From Isoetes taiwanensis (Eukaryota > Streptophyta > Lycopodiopsida > Isoetales > Isoetaceae): DNA of 64,000 nt. The notes beneath the pieces are model-generated. The model was not told where the DNA came from and ran no database searches. It was given only the letters and a program-made list of their open reading frames with translations. Position numbers and translations under genes: made by a program. The stretch covers positions 10,066,081-10,130,080 of the forward strand of contig JAJEKV010000047.1 in assembly GCA_021234155.1 (NCBI GenBank). Reading direction: 5' to 3'. Of this stretch, positions 21,712 through 29,758 are shown piece by piece (the first letter of the stretch is position 1; each line of letters starts with the position of its first letter).

Positions 21712-21834
21712 CCAGGTGATGGACAAAATGTCTTTGCATGGGCATTGTGTAACTTGGTCTGCGAAAGCAAGTTACATTTTAGGAGTGACAGTACATTGTC
21801 ATGTGGATATTTCCATGTGTGCAAGTTGCTAGTG

Positions 21835-24176
21835 AAGATTTCTTTGGTGAAGAGCTTCGCTGTATCCATCGCGGTGTCTGTGGTCCTGCAAGGTACAAAA
21901 TGTGCCATCTTCGACAACTTGTCGACCACTACCATCAAGGCATCCTTCCCTCTTACTGTCCTTGGAAGCCCTGTGATGAAGTCCATGCTGATGACCTCCC
22001 ACTTAGCGTTTGGCACCGCTAGTGGCTCTAATGCCCCTGGAATTCGAAGCTGCTCCGCTTTCGTCTACTGACACAGCTGACATTCCTTGATGTAGCGAGC
22101 TACCTGCTTCTTCATTCCTAGCCAATAATAGCTGCTGCGCACTTTGAAATATGTCTTCATAAATCCTGCGTGGCCAGCTATTGGGCTGTTGTGGGTGTCG
22201 TGGAGAATCAACTTCCTCACACCCGATGATTCCGGCACGCACAACTTGTTCTTATGGTACAAGAGATTACCTTCTTTCTTAAAATTTTTGAAGGTCTCTC
22301 TTTCCTTATCTGTTCTTGCTTCCCTGCATAAGCTTGCCCATACTTCCTTGAAGTCCACATCCCTTGGCAAGGATTCTTCAATCTTCTTCCCGAAGTCGCT
22401 GGAGAGCATCGAAATTGCATTGCAATGCACTCTAGTTGTCAGGGGATGCCTTGAAAGCGCATCCGCTACCACGTTGAGCTTCCCCGGCTTGTAGACTATA
22501 TCAAAGTCATACTCTTCGAGGAACTCCATCCACCTTCGCTGCCTCATATTAAGGTGTGGTTGCGTGAATGCATACTGGAGGCTCTGGTGATCTGTATCCA
22601 ATTGGAACTTCCTTCCCAAGAGGTAGTGCCTCCAAATTCTTAATGCCCTGACAACCGCAAGCAATTCCTGATCATGTGTGGGGTAGCGCGTTTCGGCGTC
22701 GTTCATCTTCCTGAAATCATACGCTACCACACGGTCTTTCTGCATGAGCACTGCACCTGTGGCTATCTTACTTGCGTCTATCGCCACCAACTTATCTTTC
22801 TCTGGGTCTGGCAGGGTTAAGACTGGGGCGGTTGTTAAAGCTTCTTTCAACAATTCAAACCCTGCCTGGGCTTTCTTGTACCAATGCTCTGCCCAATCTT
22901 TCACCTTCTCCGCCCTAGTCAAGTCTGTTAGCGGGGCCGATATCTTAGCAAAGTTCTTCACGAACTTCCTGTAGTACCCTGCTAGGCCGAGGAAACTTCT
23001 GACCTCATGCACATTGTTCGGTGCCGGCCATTGAATCACCGCTTCAATCTTGGCGGGATCCGTCGAGATTCCTTCTGCTGAGATCACATGACCCAGGTAT
23101 TCCACCTTCTCCGTTGCGAAGTGGCACTTCGACAACTTGGCGTACAACTGGTGCCTCTTCAGCTTCTCCAGCACTCTCCTTAAGTGTTGTACGTGTTCTT
23201 CAAGGGATCTGCTATACACCAAAATGTCATCAAAGAACACTATCACAAAGGTGTCTAAGAACTCCCTGAAGATGTTCTTCACGAGCCTCATGAACGTTGC
23301 TGGGGCGTTCGATAAGCCGAAAGGCATTACCGTGAACTCATAGTGCCTGTACCGCGTTCTGAAGGCGGTTTTATGAATTCTTCTTCCTTTATCCGGATCT
23401 GATGATAGCCTGACCTCAAGTCGATTTTGGAGAAGACCTTTGCCCCTTGAAGCTGATCCATCAAGTCATCCGATCTGGGAAGCGCATACTTGTTCTTGAT
23501 GGTGTGCTTGTTCAACTGCCTATAGTCTATGCACATCCTCAAACTGCCACCCTTCTTCTTGACAAAAAGAATGGGCGCTCCAAATGTGAGACACTAGGTC
23601 TAATGAAGCCTAGGTCGAGCAACTCCTGCAATTGCTTCTTTAGCTCCGTCAACTCCTATGTCGTCATTCTGTATGGGGCCTTGCTTGTCGGCTTCGTTCC
23701 CGGTTCGAGTTCCCCTGTAAGGAGGGAGGTGCTCGATCTCATCTGGAAAGAGATCGTGGAACTCCGTGATCAACTTAGCTATTTGCTTGGGCAACTTGCT
23801 GAGCACCTTGTCTTCTTCGGTTTCTTCTGACTCCGGCTCTTCAATCTCAAGCTACCTGCTCGCTCTTGATGCACTTGAGCAGCTGTTTAGAAGATATACA
23901 CTGCATGATGGGAACAACTTCTTTACCTGTGATCTCAATGATCTTGCCTTCGGGCGTTGGGAAGGTCACCTTCCGCTTTCCACAATCAATGATGGCCCCT
24001 GCTGGTCCAAGATACTCCATTCCTATGATCAAGTCGTACTTGCCAATGCCCATTACTTCTGCCCCCATCTGGATATTAATCCCTGGCAAGTCGATGTCGA
24101 AGTTGATCCTCTTGCCTGATGTCTGCCTTACTGCTCCACTTGCTAAGACGATGATACAGTGATACAAGGAGTTCAC
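21835..24176 (-). pseudogene. Ty3/gypsy pol fragment (protease to integrase), frameshifted
   Basis: Minus-strand polyprotein, read right to left. A retropepsin-like C-terminal half (YDLIIGMEYLGPAGAIIDCG, 23,850-24,140) has lost the catalytic D-S/T-G end. A linker (LPPYRG) is at 23,600-23,806. Reverse transcriptase follows, with MCIDYRQLN and [13 protein letters not shown] at 23,330-23,542 and [10 protein letters not shown] and FFDDILVYS at the start of the 420-codon ORF 22,065-23,327. That ORF also holds RNase H (TDHQSLQ) and the HHCC integrase zinc finger (CQLCQ). The integrase core start (WEVISMDFITGLP) is at 21,840-22,016. At least three frameshifts break it. Gag, most of the integrase core and both LTRs are not seen, so it is a truncated insertion abutting the PPR gene. 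Confidence 0.9.
22065..23327 (-). pseudogene. Longest open piece of the gypsy pol: RT palm-RNase H-zinc finger
   Basis: 420 codons still open within the fragment. It starts inside the RT palm ([10 protein letters not shown]; catalytic FFDDIL), continues through the thumb/connection ([13 protein letters not shown]), RNase H ([43 protein letters not shown]), and the H2C2 zinc finger of integrase. With the RT N-terminal fingers in another frame, it cannot make a functional enzyme alone. Confidence 0.88.
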
Positions 24177-24925
24177 AGCGATACATCATCCATATACGTC
24201 ACAGAAGAACTAAAGAACTAGATCTAATCTATATCATAGAGTTAGGTTCTTTAGTTAATGTCTGGGATCTGAGAATCTAGATGGCTACTATGGGCAATTT
24301 AATAGGCTAAACCTACTGATACAATGACTGGAAGACGGTTTAGGCTATTAAATTGACTAAATACCTGATCCTTGGGTTGCTCCTCCTGACCTGAGTTTGA
24401 CCATCCTGCTTGAACTGCTTGAAGATGGAGTCAACAAGGAAAACTAATGGTGCAATTCGCTCAGACAGAGTCTGGGAGGCGGTTTTAACCCTTTGAGTGA
24501 GCAAAACAGAGCTCTAAAACCCTATGGACGAAAATAGCAAGTTAGGGTTTTCCTAACCTAAATAGACAAGGGGTTAGGGCAAGGGTTTCCAATTATCCCT
24601 TTAAGCATGTGGGATAATTGGGTATGGCCCACTTGTCTTTAATGGCTAGGTGGCATAAAGGTGTCCACATGGGAAAATGTGCACCTAGATAAATGTGCAC
24701 ATTGGTAAGTGTGCACATTAATAAATGCACATACCTTGCAAGTTGCCCCCTAGGGGCTACCCGCCTAGCTACACGTCGGCATACACGTCAGTCGGGGTGG
24801 CGTGTACGCGTGACGGGGCAGTACAGTATACGTCCTGGGACCGTATACTGTGCTGGAACGTCACAGATGAGAATATCGGGCTTATCAAGCTTATGCTTCT
24901 TACATAATCTGATATCAGATGACCC
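24177..24925. other. Unassigned sequence between gypsy fragment and GH31 exons
   Basis: It has no coding sequence. Features noted are a cluster of tgtgcac motifs at 24,675-24,735, an imperfect tandem of cacgtc...gtatac segments at 24,770-24,860, and bounding TGATACA.../...GATATCA-like ends that hint at an LTR. No second copy or convincing target duplication supports that. Confidence 0.4.
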
Positions 24926-24931
24926 TTTTTG

Positions 24932-25303
24932 CAGATATTCATTTGGAATAGTGATGCTTGGGTATTCGTGGTTCTTCCGGATGGGAAAACATTTGGAGTC
25001 CTTGCTGATACAACGAGGAGGTGCGAGGTATAGTTTTTAGGCTTTATTGATTTCCATATTCATTTTCGGAACCCCTCATATTTACTCGGGGAGGAGAATG
25101 CATGATAAACTGAGATAAATATGTGACTCTCTCTATAGTATGGCATTTCTTAAAATCAAGCTCATCTTCTGTTTTTACGTGCGGGTGGATCTCTGCCGTG
25201 AATCATAAATTAAGTTCTCTGCAGATTATCCTTATCCTGTCATTATTTTTGGGCCATATCCAACACCTCAGACATTACTGGTGGCATTATCTCATGCTAT
25301 TGG
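24932..25303 (+). pseudogene. Two exons of a GH31 heteroglycan glucosidase (HGL1-type)
   Basis: Exon A (about 24,934-25,026), preceded by a gcag acceptor and ending at GAG|GTATAG, encodes IFIWNSDAW followed by VFVVLPDGKTFGVLADTTRR. Exon B (25,227-25,303), after a ctgcag acceptor, encodes DYPYPVIIFGPYPTPQTLL and then a leucine/serine segment ending SHAIG. Both match consecutive parts of the plant GH31 protein called heteroglycan glucosidase 1, which lies N-terminal to the catalytic barrel, as I recall it from Arabidopsis. Residues expected between NSDAW and the VLP strand are missing. No catalytic exons follow, so this is a gene fragment beside TE debris. Confidence 0.7.
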
Positions 25304-25744
25304 TAAATTCCTTTTCTCAAATCTAATTATCTTGTACCAGATGTAAGGATGATGCCCATGATAGAAAATATAATGAATAGTTGGCTAATGGCTGGAAAGA
25401 CATCCTGATTCTCCATGGTTATCATTCGGCCCCCGAAATATAGGTTGATTGGCTGAAATCCACCAGAGAACAAAGCATTATCTTGTTGCACAACCAAAAA
25501 TGCAATTCAATGGTTTAGCTAGGTTTTAATCTTTAAATCTGCTTGGAAAAGTAAATAAGAAGCTAAAATAGCTATACAATCTCAAATGAATATGTGCACC
25601 TCCTATGGGGTGTGAATTTATGATTACAATTGACACTGTTTGACACCATTATATTTGAAATCAGGAACCATGGCAATGCCCCTAAATGGGCCCTTGGTTA
25701 TCACCGATAAATAGAGCAACTTGAATTTTGACCTAAAATTGCCC
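25304..25744. other. No gene recognised
   Basis: AT-rich spacer between the GH31 fragment and the H3-like gene promoter. No long ORF or repeat noticed. Confidence 0.45.
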
Positions 25745-25748
25745 AAGC

Positions 25749-25857
25749 TATAAATAAATGTAGACCCCCCTCATTTGTACGTTCCCGCCCTAGAAATCTG
25801 CTCCCGCTCCCTAAGGCAATCTTTGGCGCCCGACATCGGATTGACGAGCCGTCGAAC
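25749..25857 (+). promoter_or_regulatory. TATA box and leader of the H3-like gene
   Basis: TATAAATA at 25749-25756 is followed by a C-run and a ~100-base leader. GCTCCCTAAGGC at 25806 resembles GCTCCCTGAGGC in the leader of the second transcription unit at 27850. TGGCGCCCGACATCGG at 25824-25839 also resembles a retroelement tRNA primer site, but no flanking LTR pair was found. Confidence 0.55.
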
Positions 25858-27187
25858 ATGGCGAGAACCAAACAGACTGCCAGGAAGCCTCGCCCAGGCG
25901 AAACCCCCAGCGCCCTAATCCACGAGGTACTTCAGGAGAGGCTCGTCAAGAGGGGAAGTCGACTATCTTCGAGCGAGGAGAGCATCTCAGAGGAGGACCA
26001 AGACACATCCGAGCTGATTGGCATCCTCAATCAGCAGCTGGACCCAGAAGATGTTACGTCACCAACTTCCATGGATGAGGAGATCAGGGACGTCTACGAA
26101 GAAATAGAGCAGGAAATACAGGAACAGGAGAGAGAAGAGGAGGTGCACTCAGATGCAGGGACAGAGCTGCTCGAGGAGGAAGAGGAGGGAGCAGAGCGAG
26201 AAAGGAGAACCAAGTCTCGTGAAGAGTAGAGACTGCAGACTCCCGAGCTCGAGCCAAGCGAAGCACAGGACCTCGCGGCGTGGATCAAAAAGCACGAAGC
26301 AAAGGAACGCCGCCGAGAAAGGAAGAGGGAGGAGAAGAAGAGGAAGAGGGAAGAGGAGGAGGCGAAAGCAGCCGAGGAGCTCAAGAAGAAGAAAGGGAAG
26401 TTTGTGGTGGGCCAAAGAAAACTCAAGGAAGTCCCACGAAGAAAGATTCCCAACCCCAAGGTCGTCATCACCGAACGGTCAGCTGACCAGCCTCCGCCCT
26501 CCCCCGACGACTCAGAAGACGAAGACTTCAACCCCAACACTGAAGGTGGAAGCTCTTCGAAACCCCCAGGCGACGAGCAGGCAATACCCGACCAGGAGCA
26601 CCCCGACCTGGAGCAGCCGGACCAATTGCAGAAGCTCCCTCTATATCCGACTTGGGACAGGAAGAAACAGCCACGGCCTGCCCGAGAATCCTATGTCACG
26701 GACCCCGTCAAGATCTACGAGAGAAAGATGAGGGAACACGAGGCTTACATGAAGAAGTGGGAGGCTTACAACTCCTACTACCAGAAGAACAGGGTCAGGA
26801 TCGTCGAGGGTGGACGTCCAACAAAGGAGCAGACCTTAAGGCCACCACCACAGAAGCCCAAGCCCCCCAAGAGGCCAGCCAAGAAGAAAGCCAGCAGGAA
26901 GGAGACGGAGAGAAGAGCACTGAGGGAGATCAGACACTTCCAGTGCAGCTACAGCTTCTTAATCCCCCGTGCCCCCCTTTGCCCGTCTAGTCAGAGAAGT
27001 GATGCATGACTTCAACACCGGCATGAGGGTAACAGATGAGATGCTGCTGGCACTTCAGGAAGCAGCTGAGCAGAAGATAGTGCAGCATTTTGAAGACTCT
27101 ACAGCCTGCACCGTGCATGCCAAGCGGGTAACTCTGATGAGGAAAGACATGCAGTTGGCCAGTTTAATCAAGGGAGATCCCCAGTAG
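25858..27187 (+). pseudogene. Giant histone H3/CENH3-like protein: H3 tail, ~340-residue insert, H3 fold
   Basis: The frame opens with MARTKQTARKPRPG, identical to the histone H3 N-terminus through K9 (K4 and K9 present, S10 replaced by Pro). About 340 residues follow in the same frame: an acidic segment (~40-120), a Lys/Arg/Glu-rich coiled-coil-like stretch (~145-180), then Pro- and acidic-rich sequence and a basic KPPKRPAKKKASRKE. The histone fold begins at ALREIRHFQ (26,917) and SFLIPRAP. After one extra C in the run 26,972-26,977 it continues in the next frame as PFARLVREV, LLALQEAAE, TVHAKRVTLMRKDMQLA to the stop. IRHFQ, LIP.APF and RVTLMRKD are closer to plant CENH3 than to canonical H3. 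An in-frame TAG at 26,227 and the homopolymer frameshift break it. These could be assembly errors or real decay. Inferred length ~440 residues versus 136 for H3. Confidence 0.82.
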
Positions 27188-27327
27188 AAATTTTGTAAAT
27201 AATGAGAATTTTGTTAACACCAAAGAATTTTGAATAGATTATATGTGTAATCTTGCTTAAATAAGTTGAGTTAGCATGTAATAGCTTTTGTTTTACTAAA
27301 ATAGGACATCTCTAGAGCAATTAGTGA

Positions 27328-27398
27328 GATGTCTCACACGTCGCGCCTGGTCTAAAAACAAAACTCTAGTTTTTGAACAAGGCGCCACGTGTGAGATC
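27328..27398. repeat. Foldback repeat 1 (~30-bp arms)
   Basis: The left arm GATGTCTCACACGTCGCGCC... and the right arm ...GGCGCCACGTGTGAGATC are imperfect inverted complements over ~30 bases around an 8-10 base loop. The transcript would form a long hairpin. A second copy lies 194 bp downstream. Confidence 0.75.
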
Positions 27399-27521
27399 TT
27401 GCCCAAAGTTGTCCAAATCTCCTCAAATCGACCAAGTAAGGGGTCAATTCTGCCTACCGAGTCTAGCATGTTTAGACCCTTAGATCACCCAAATTGGATA
27501 AGTTTTGACCAAAATAGAGCA

Positions 27522-27590
27522 GATGTCTCACACGTCGCGCCTGGTCTAAAAACAAACTCCAGTTTTTGAACGAGGCGCAACGTATGAGAC
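27522..27590. repeat. Foldback repeat 2 (~30-bp arms)
   Basis: The left arm is almost identical to that of foldback 1. The right arm (GAGGCGCAACGTATGAGAC) has diverged but still pairs with its left arm. Arms differ from copy 1 mostly on the right side. Confidence 0.75.
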
Positions 27591-27780
27591 CTCCTAGCAA
27601 TCTTGCCACCATAGCATATCCAATTGATCTCTAGCTAGTTGCAATAGGTTCTTTAGATAATCCAGTCATGCTCAAACCCTCAAATTAGTCTTCCAATTCC
27701 CATTTGGACCTCAATATAGGCTAGAATTACCCAACCCCAAGAGTTTTTCAAGTCACCCAAAAATTAGGGTCCCCCCCCTC

Positions 27781-27901
27781 TATAAATAGGTCTCCATTTC
27801 TCACCTAGCACCCTACAAGTTTGCTCTTGACCTTTTAGGCGATTTTCCAGCTCCCTGAGGCGCTTTTGCATCCGTTTGTTAGTCTCATCTTCCCTAGATC
27901 C
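27781..27901 (+). promoter_or_regulatory. TATA box and leader of the second transcription unit
   Basis: TATAAATAGG at 27781 follows a run of seven to eight C. The leader contains GCTCCCTGAGGC at 27850, 69 bases after the TATA box, compared with 57 bases for the similar block in the H3-like gene leader. The start codon at 27902 is preceded by 'agatcc'. Confidence 0.55.
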
Positions 27902-29062
27902 ATGGCAACTGCTGACTTCAGGCGATGGTACAGCGCCAATGCCCACGCTGCCGAGGCCGATGTCAATGACATTTTCCGAGTCTTCCGGAAAGAAATAGAT
28001 GTCCAAGCCACTCTGCACGCAACCCCAGCATATAGACAAGTTCTGTCCGAGTTCCAAGCTGAGGTAGGACCGTCATTAGTGTAGCTCCCCCCTTGTACAG
28101 GCTACTTCGTTCCCAGGCAATCCCTTCAAGCAGCCTTGGGCGATGTTCCAAACATTGCCAAATACCTGACCAACAAGGCACAGAGGTTGCCAGACTACAT
28201 GGTCTTAACAGTTGACAGGGCCAAGTATTTCTCCTACACCGCCGCCTTAGCAATTTTTCTCTCCTACCGTGCTGAAAACCCCATGGGGGAAACCTCTATC
28301 CCTCCCATGGATGTGGACCCCTTAGCCTCCTCAGCAGCAGAGCAGCTCCTCTTGCAGTACCAACAGGAGTGAGAAGGAAGAGCAGAAGACGAAGAATCAG
28401 AAGAAGAGGACTACGTCGAGCTCGATCCAGCAGAAGAGCAGCGGTTAGCAGAGCAGCAATTGCAGGAATTCGAACGGAGCCGGCAAACCCTCAGGATCGC
28501 CCCACCCCTCGGGCTAGGTATCACAAGCCTAGCCCCCATTATCATCGACGGCGAGGAGTACCTGCTCCTCAGCAACATCCAGAACCTCCCCGAGTGCAGA
28601 GAAAGGGAGTATCGACTCGACGAGCTGCTGCATCAACTACGGCAATCAGAGCTGGATGATTTCATCGTCCGGGGAGCTTCCAACTTTTCACTTCAAGTAA
28701 GAGAAGCCGACACTTACACAGGAGAGTCGACTTCTGACATCCAAGCCTACAGCAACATCAGGCAGATAATGGAAGCTCAGGAACTACCAACTGAAGAGGA
28801 GTTTTATGCCATCCAGGAACAGATGGGAATCCGCGGCAAGAGCTCAAACATTTTGATGCCGAGCTCTTCGACAGCAGCCCCCACAGAGAGAAGAGGCGAG
28901 TTCGACCTCAGGCGAGCTTCAGCAACAGTTAGGGATTACAGAGAGCTCACCGAGGTGGAAGTCGACGAATATGCCAGAAGGCACAGAGCTGGTGGCCGAG
29001 GAGGCGAAGAATCAGCAACGACGCACAACGACAGGTCGCTGCGATACTATCTCCCCCGCTGA
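27902..29062 (+). pseudogene. Unknown protein, 386-codon frame with two in-frame stops
   Basis: One frame runs from ATG 27,902 to a stop at 29,060-29,062, interrupted only by TAG at 28,082 and TGA at 28,370. The N-terminal part is helical and ordinary in composition (MATADFRRWYSANAHAAEAD; then FVPRQSLQAALGDVPNIAKY after the first stop). The middle is highly acidic (EEDYVELDPAEEQ near 28,410), and the rest is charged, with a predicted helix-rich LRQSELDDF segment. I do not recognise it. Single stops in an otherwise clean, GC-rich frame imply recent decay, sequence error or stop suppression. Neighbours: TATA promoter upstream, next ORF overlapping by one base. Confidence 0.6.
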
Positions 29063-29427
29063 TGGATGGGAGAATAGCGGTAATCCACCGCAAATTCACC
29101 CCTAGGGGCGAGGAAGGAGTATTCATGCTCATCGCGCTCTCAGGCTTTGGCCGGCATGCTCGGCTAGCTGCCAACACCGACTATGCCGTCCTAGTCAAGA
29201 GAGCGGTGGCACTCGACATATTCGACTTCGCCATACCTTACCGACGGCAGGGAAGACTGGCAGTGACCGCAGCGTACACCTCCGACCGCAGGGTAGAGGA
29301 ATTAGTGAGAGCTTTGCAGGGCGGTTCATCAACCAACGTCCTCAGGAACTTGGGACGCTCGGTAGGAACGACCCAAGTTAAGAAGTTCCTCGAAGATAAC
29401 CCATCCTACCGGCGATATCAAGAATAG
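29062..29427 (+). CDS. Unknown 121-residue basic protein overlapping the preceding stop
   Basis: Its ATG overlaps the previous stop as TGATG (29,060-29,064), an arrangement typical of coupled termination-reinitiation and unusual between plant nuclear genes. The frame is intact: MDGRIAVIHRKFTPRG, then EGVFMLIALSGFGRHARLAA, FDFAIPYRRQGRLAVTAAY, and an Arg/Lys-containing C-terminus ending PSYRRYQE. The central part could be a beta-rich core. No signal peptide or membrane span is evident. I do not recognise the family. A viral or retroelement accessory protein is possible, but it is a guess from the gene arrangement. Confidence 0.55.
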   Translation: MDGRIAVIHRKFTPRGEEGVFMLIALSGFGRHARLAANTDYAVLVKRAVALDIFDFAIPYRRQGRLAVTAAYTSDRRVEELVRALQGGSSTNVLRNLGRSVGTTQVKKFLEDNPSYRRYQE

Positions 29428-29466
29428 TTAGACTCTTGATCCCGGGGGCGTTGTATTAAGATATGA

Positions 29467-29680
29467 TATCCTAATATTAATATAGTTACTTCGCATGAGG
29501 GGGGTTTGTTATGCCCCCTCATGCACAACCCATGTGCATGCATACCCCATGGACTCCCTTGAATCCCCGCCGTCTGGTTAAGAGCCAATGGTCCGATGAC
29601 AGGTCATGGGGGATTTTATGTATGCATCATGTGTTGCAGGTGTATGGGGGCATAGGCCATAGTTGGATGAAAATATTGAA
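29467..29680 (+). repeat. Dispersed hairpin-containing repeat, copy A
   Basis: From cctaatattaata to gttggatgaaaa, this ~210-bp sequence matches 41,936-42,170 at moderate identity. At its start, 29,493-29,524 forms a perfect 11-bp stem GCATGAGGGGG/CCCCCTCATGC around a 10-base loop. It lies 40 bp 3' of the last ORF of the H3-like island, so it may be that unit's 3' end or an independent small element. Confidence 0.65.
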
Positions 29681-29697
29681 GCAAATCTTGGCGGTTG

Positions 29698-29757
29698 GTT
29701 TGAGCAGGCGATGTATGGGGTGTTTGAGCAGGCGATGTATGGGGTGTTTGAGCAGGG
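29698..29757. repeat. 24-bp tandem repeat, 2.5 copies
   Basis: gtttgagcaggcgatgtatggg units start at 29698, 29722 and 29746. Perfect over two units, hence recently duplicated. Confidence 0.85.
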
Positions 29758-29758
29758 G

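Larger units (their letters stand above)
27188..27780. other. Intergenic region between H3-like gene and second transcription unit
   Basis: AT-rich and noncoding, containing two foldback repeats listed separately. The end of the H3-like gene and a TATA box at 27,781 bracket it. Confidence 0.55.

Noticed and set aside
24152-24917. Possible solo LTR with TGATAC start and GATATCA end
   Set aside because: Flanks differ (gypsy fragment on one side, GH31 exon on the other), the target duplication would be imperfect (GACGA/GATGA), and no second copy is seen.
26094-26540. Ser-rich minus-strand ORF of 148 codons
   Set aside because: It is the antisense of the Glu/Lys/Arg-rich segment of the H3-like ORF; GAG/GAA codons read backwards give Leu/Ser/Phe.
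27902-29427. Assignment of the two unknown ORFs to a particular virus family or to a retroelement Gag
   Set aside because: No diagnostic motif (zinc knuckle, protease, RT, movement-protein signature) is visible; only the gene arrangement hints at this.
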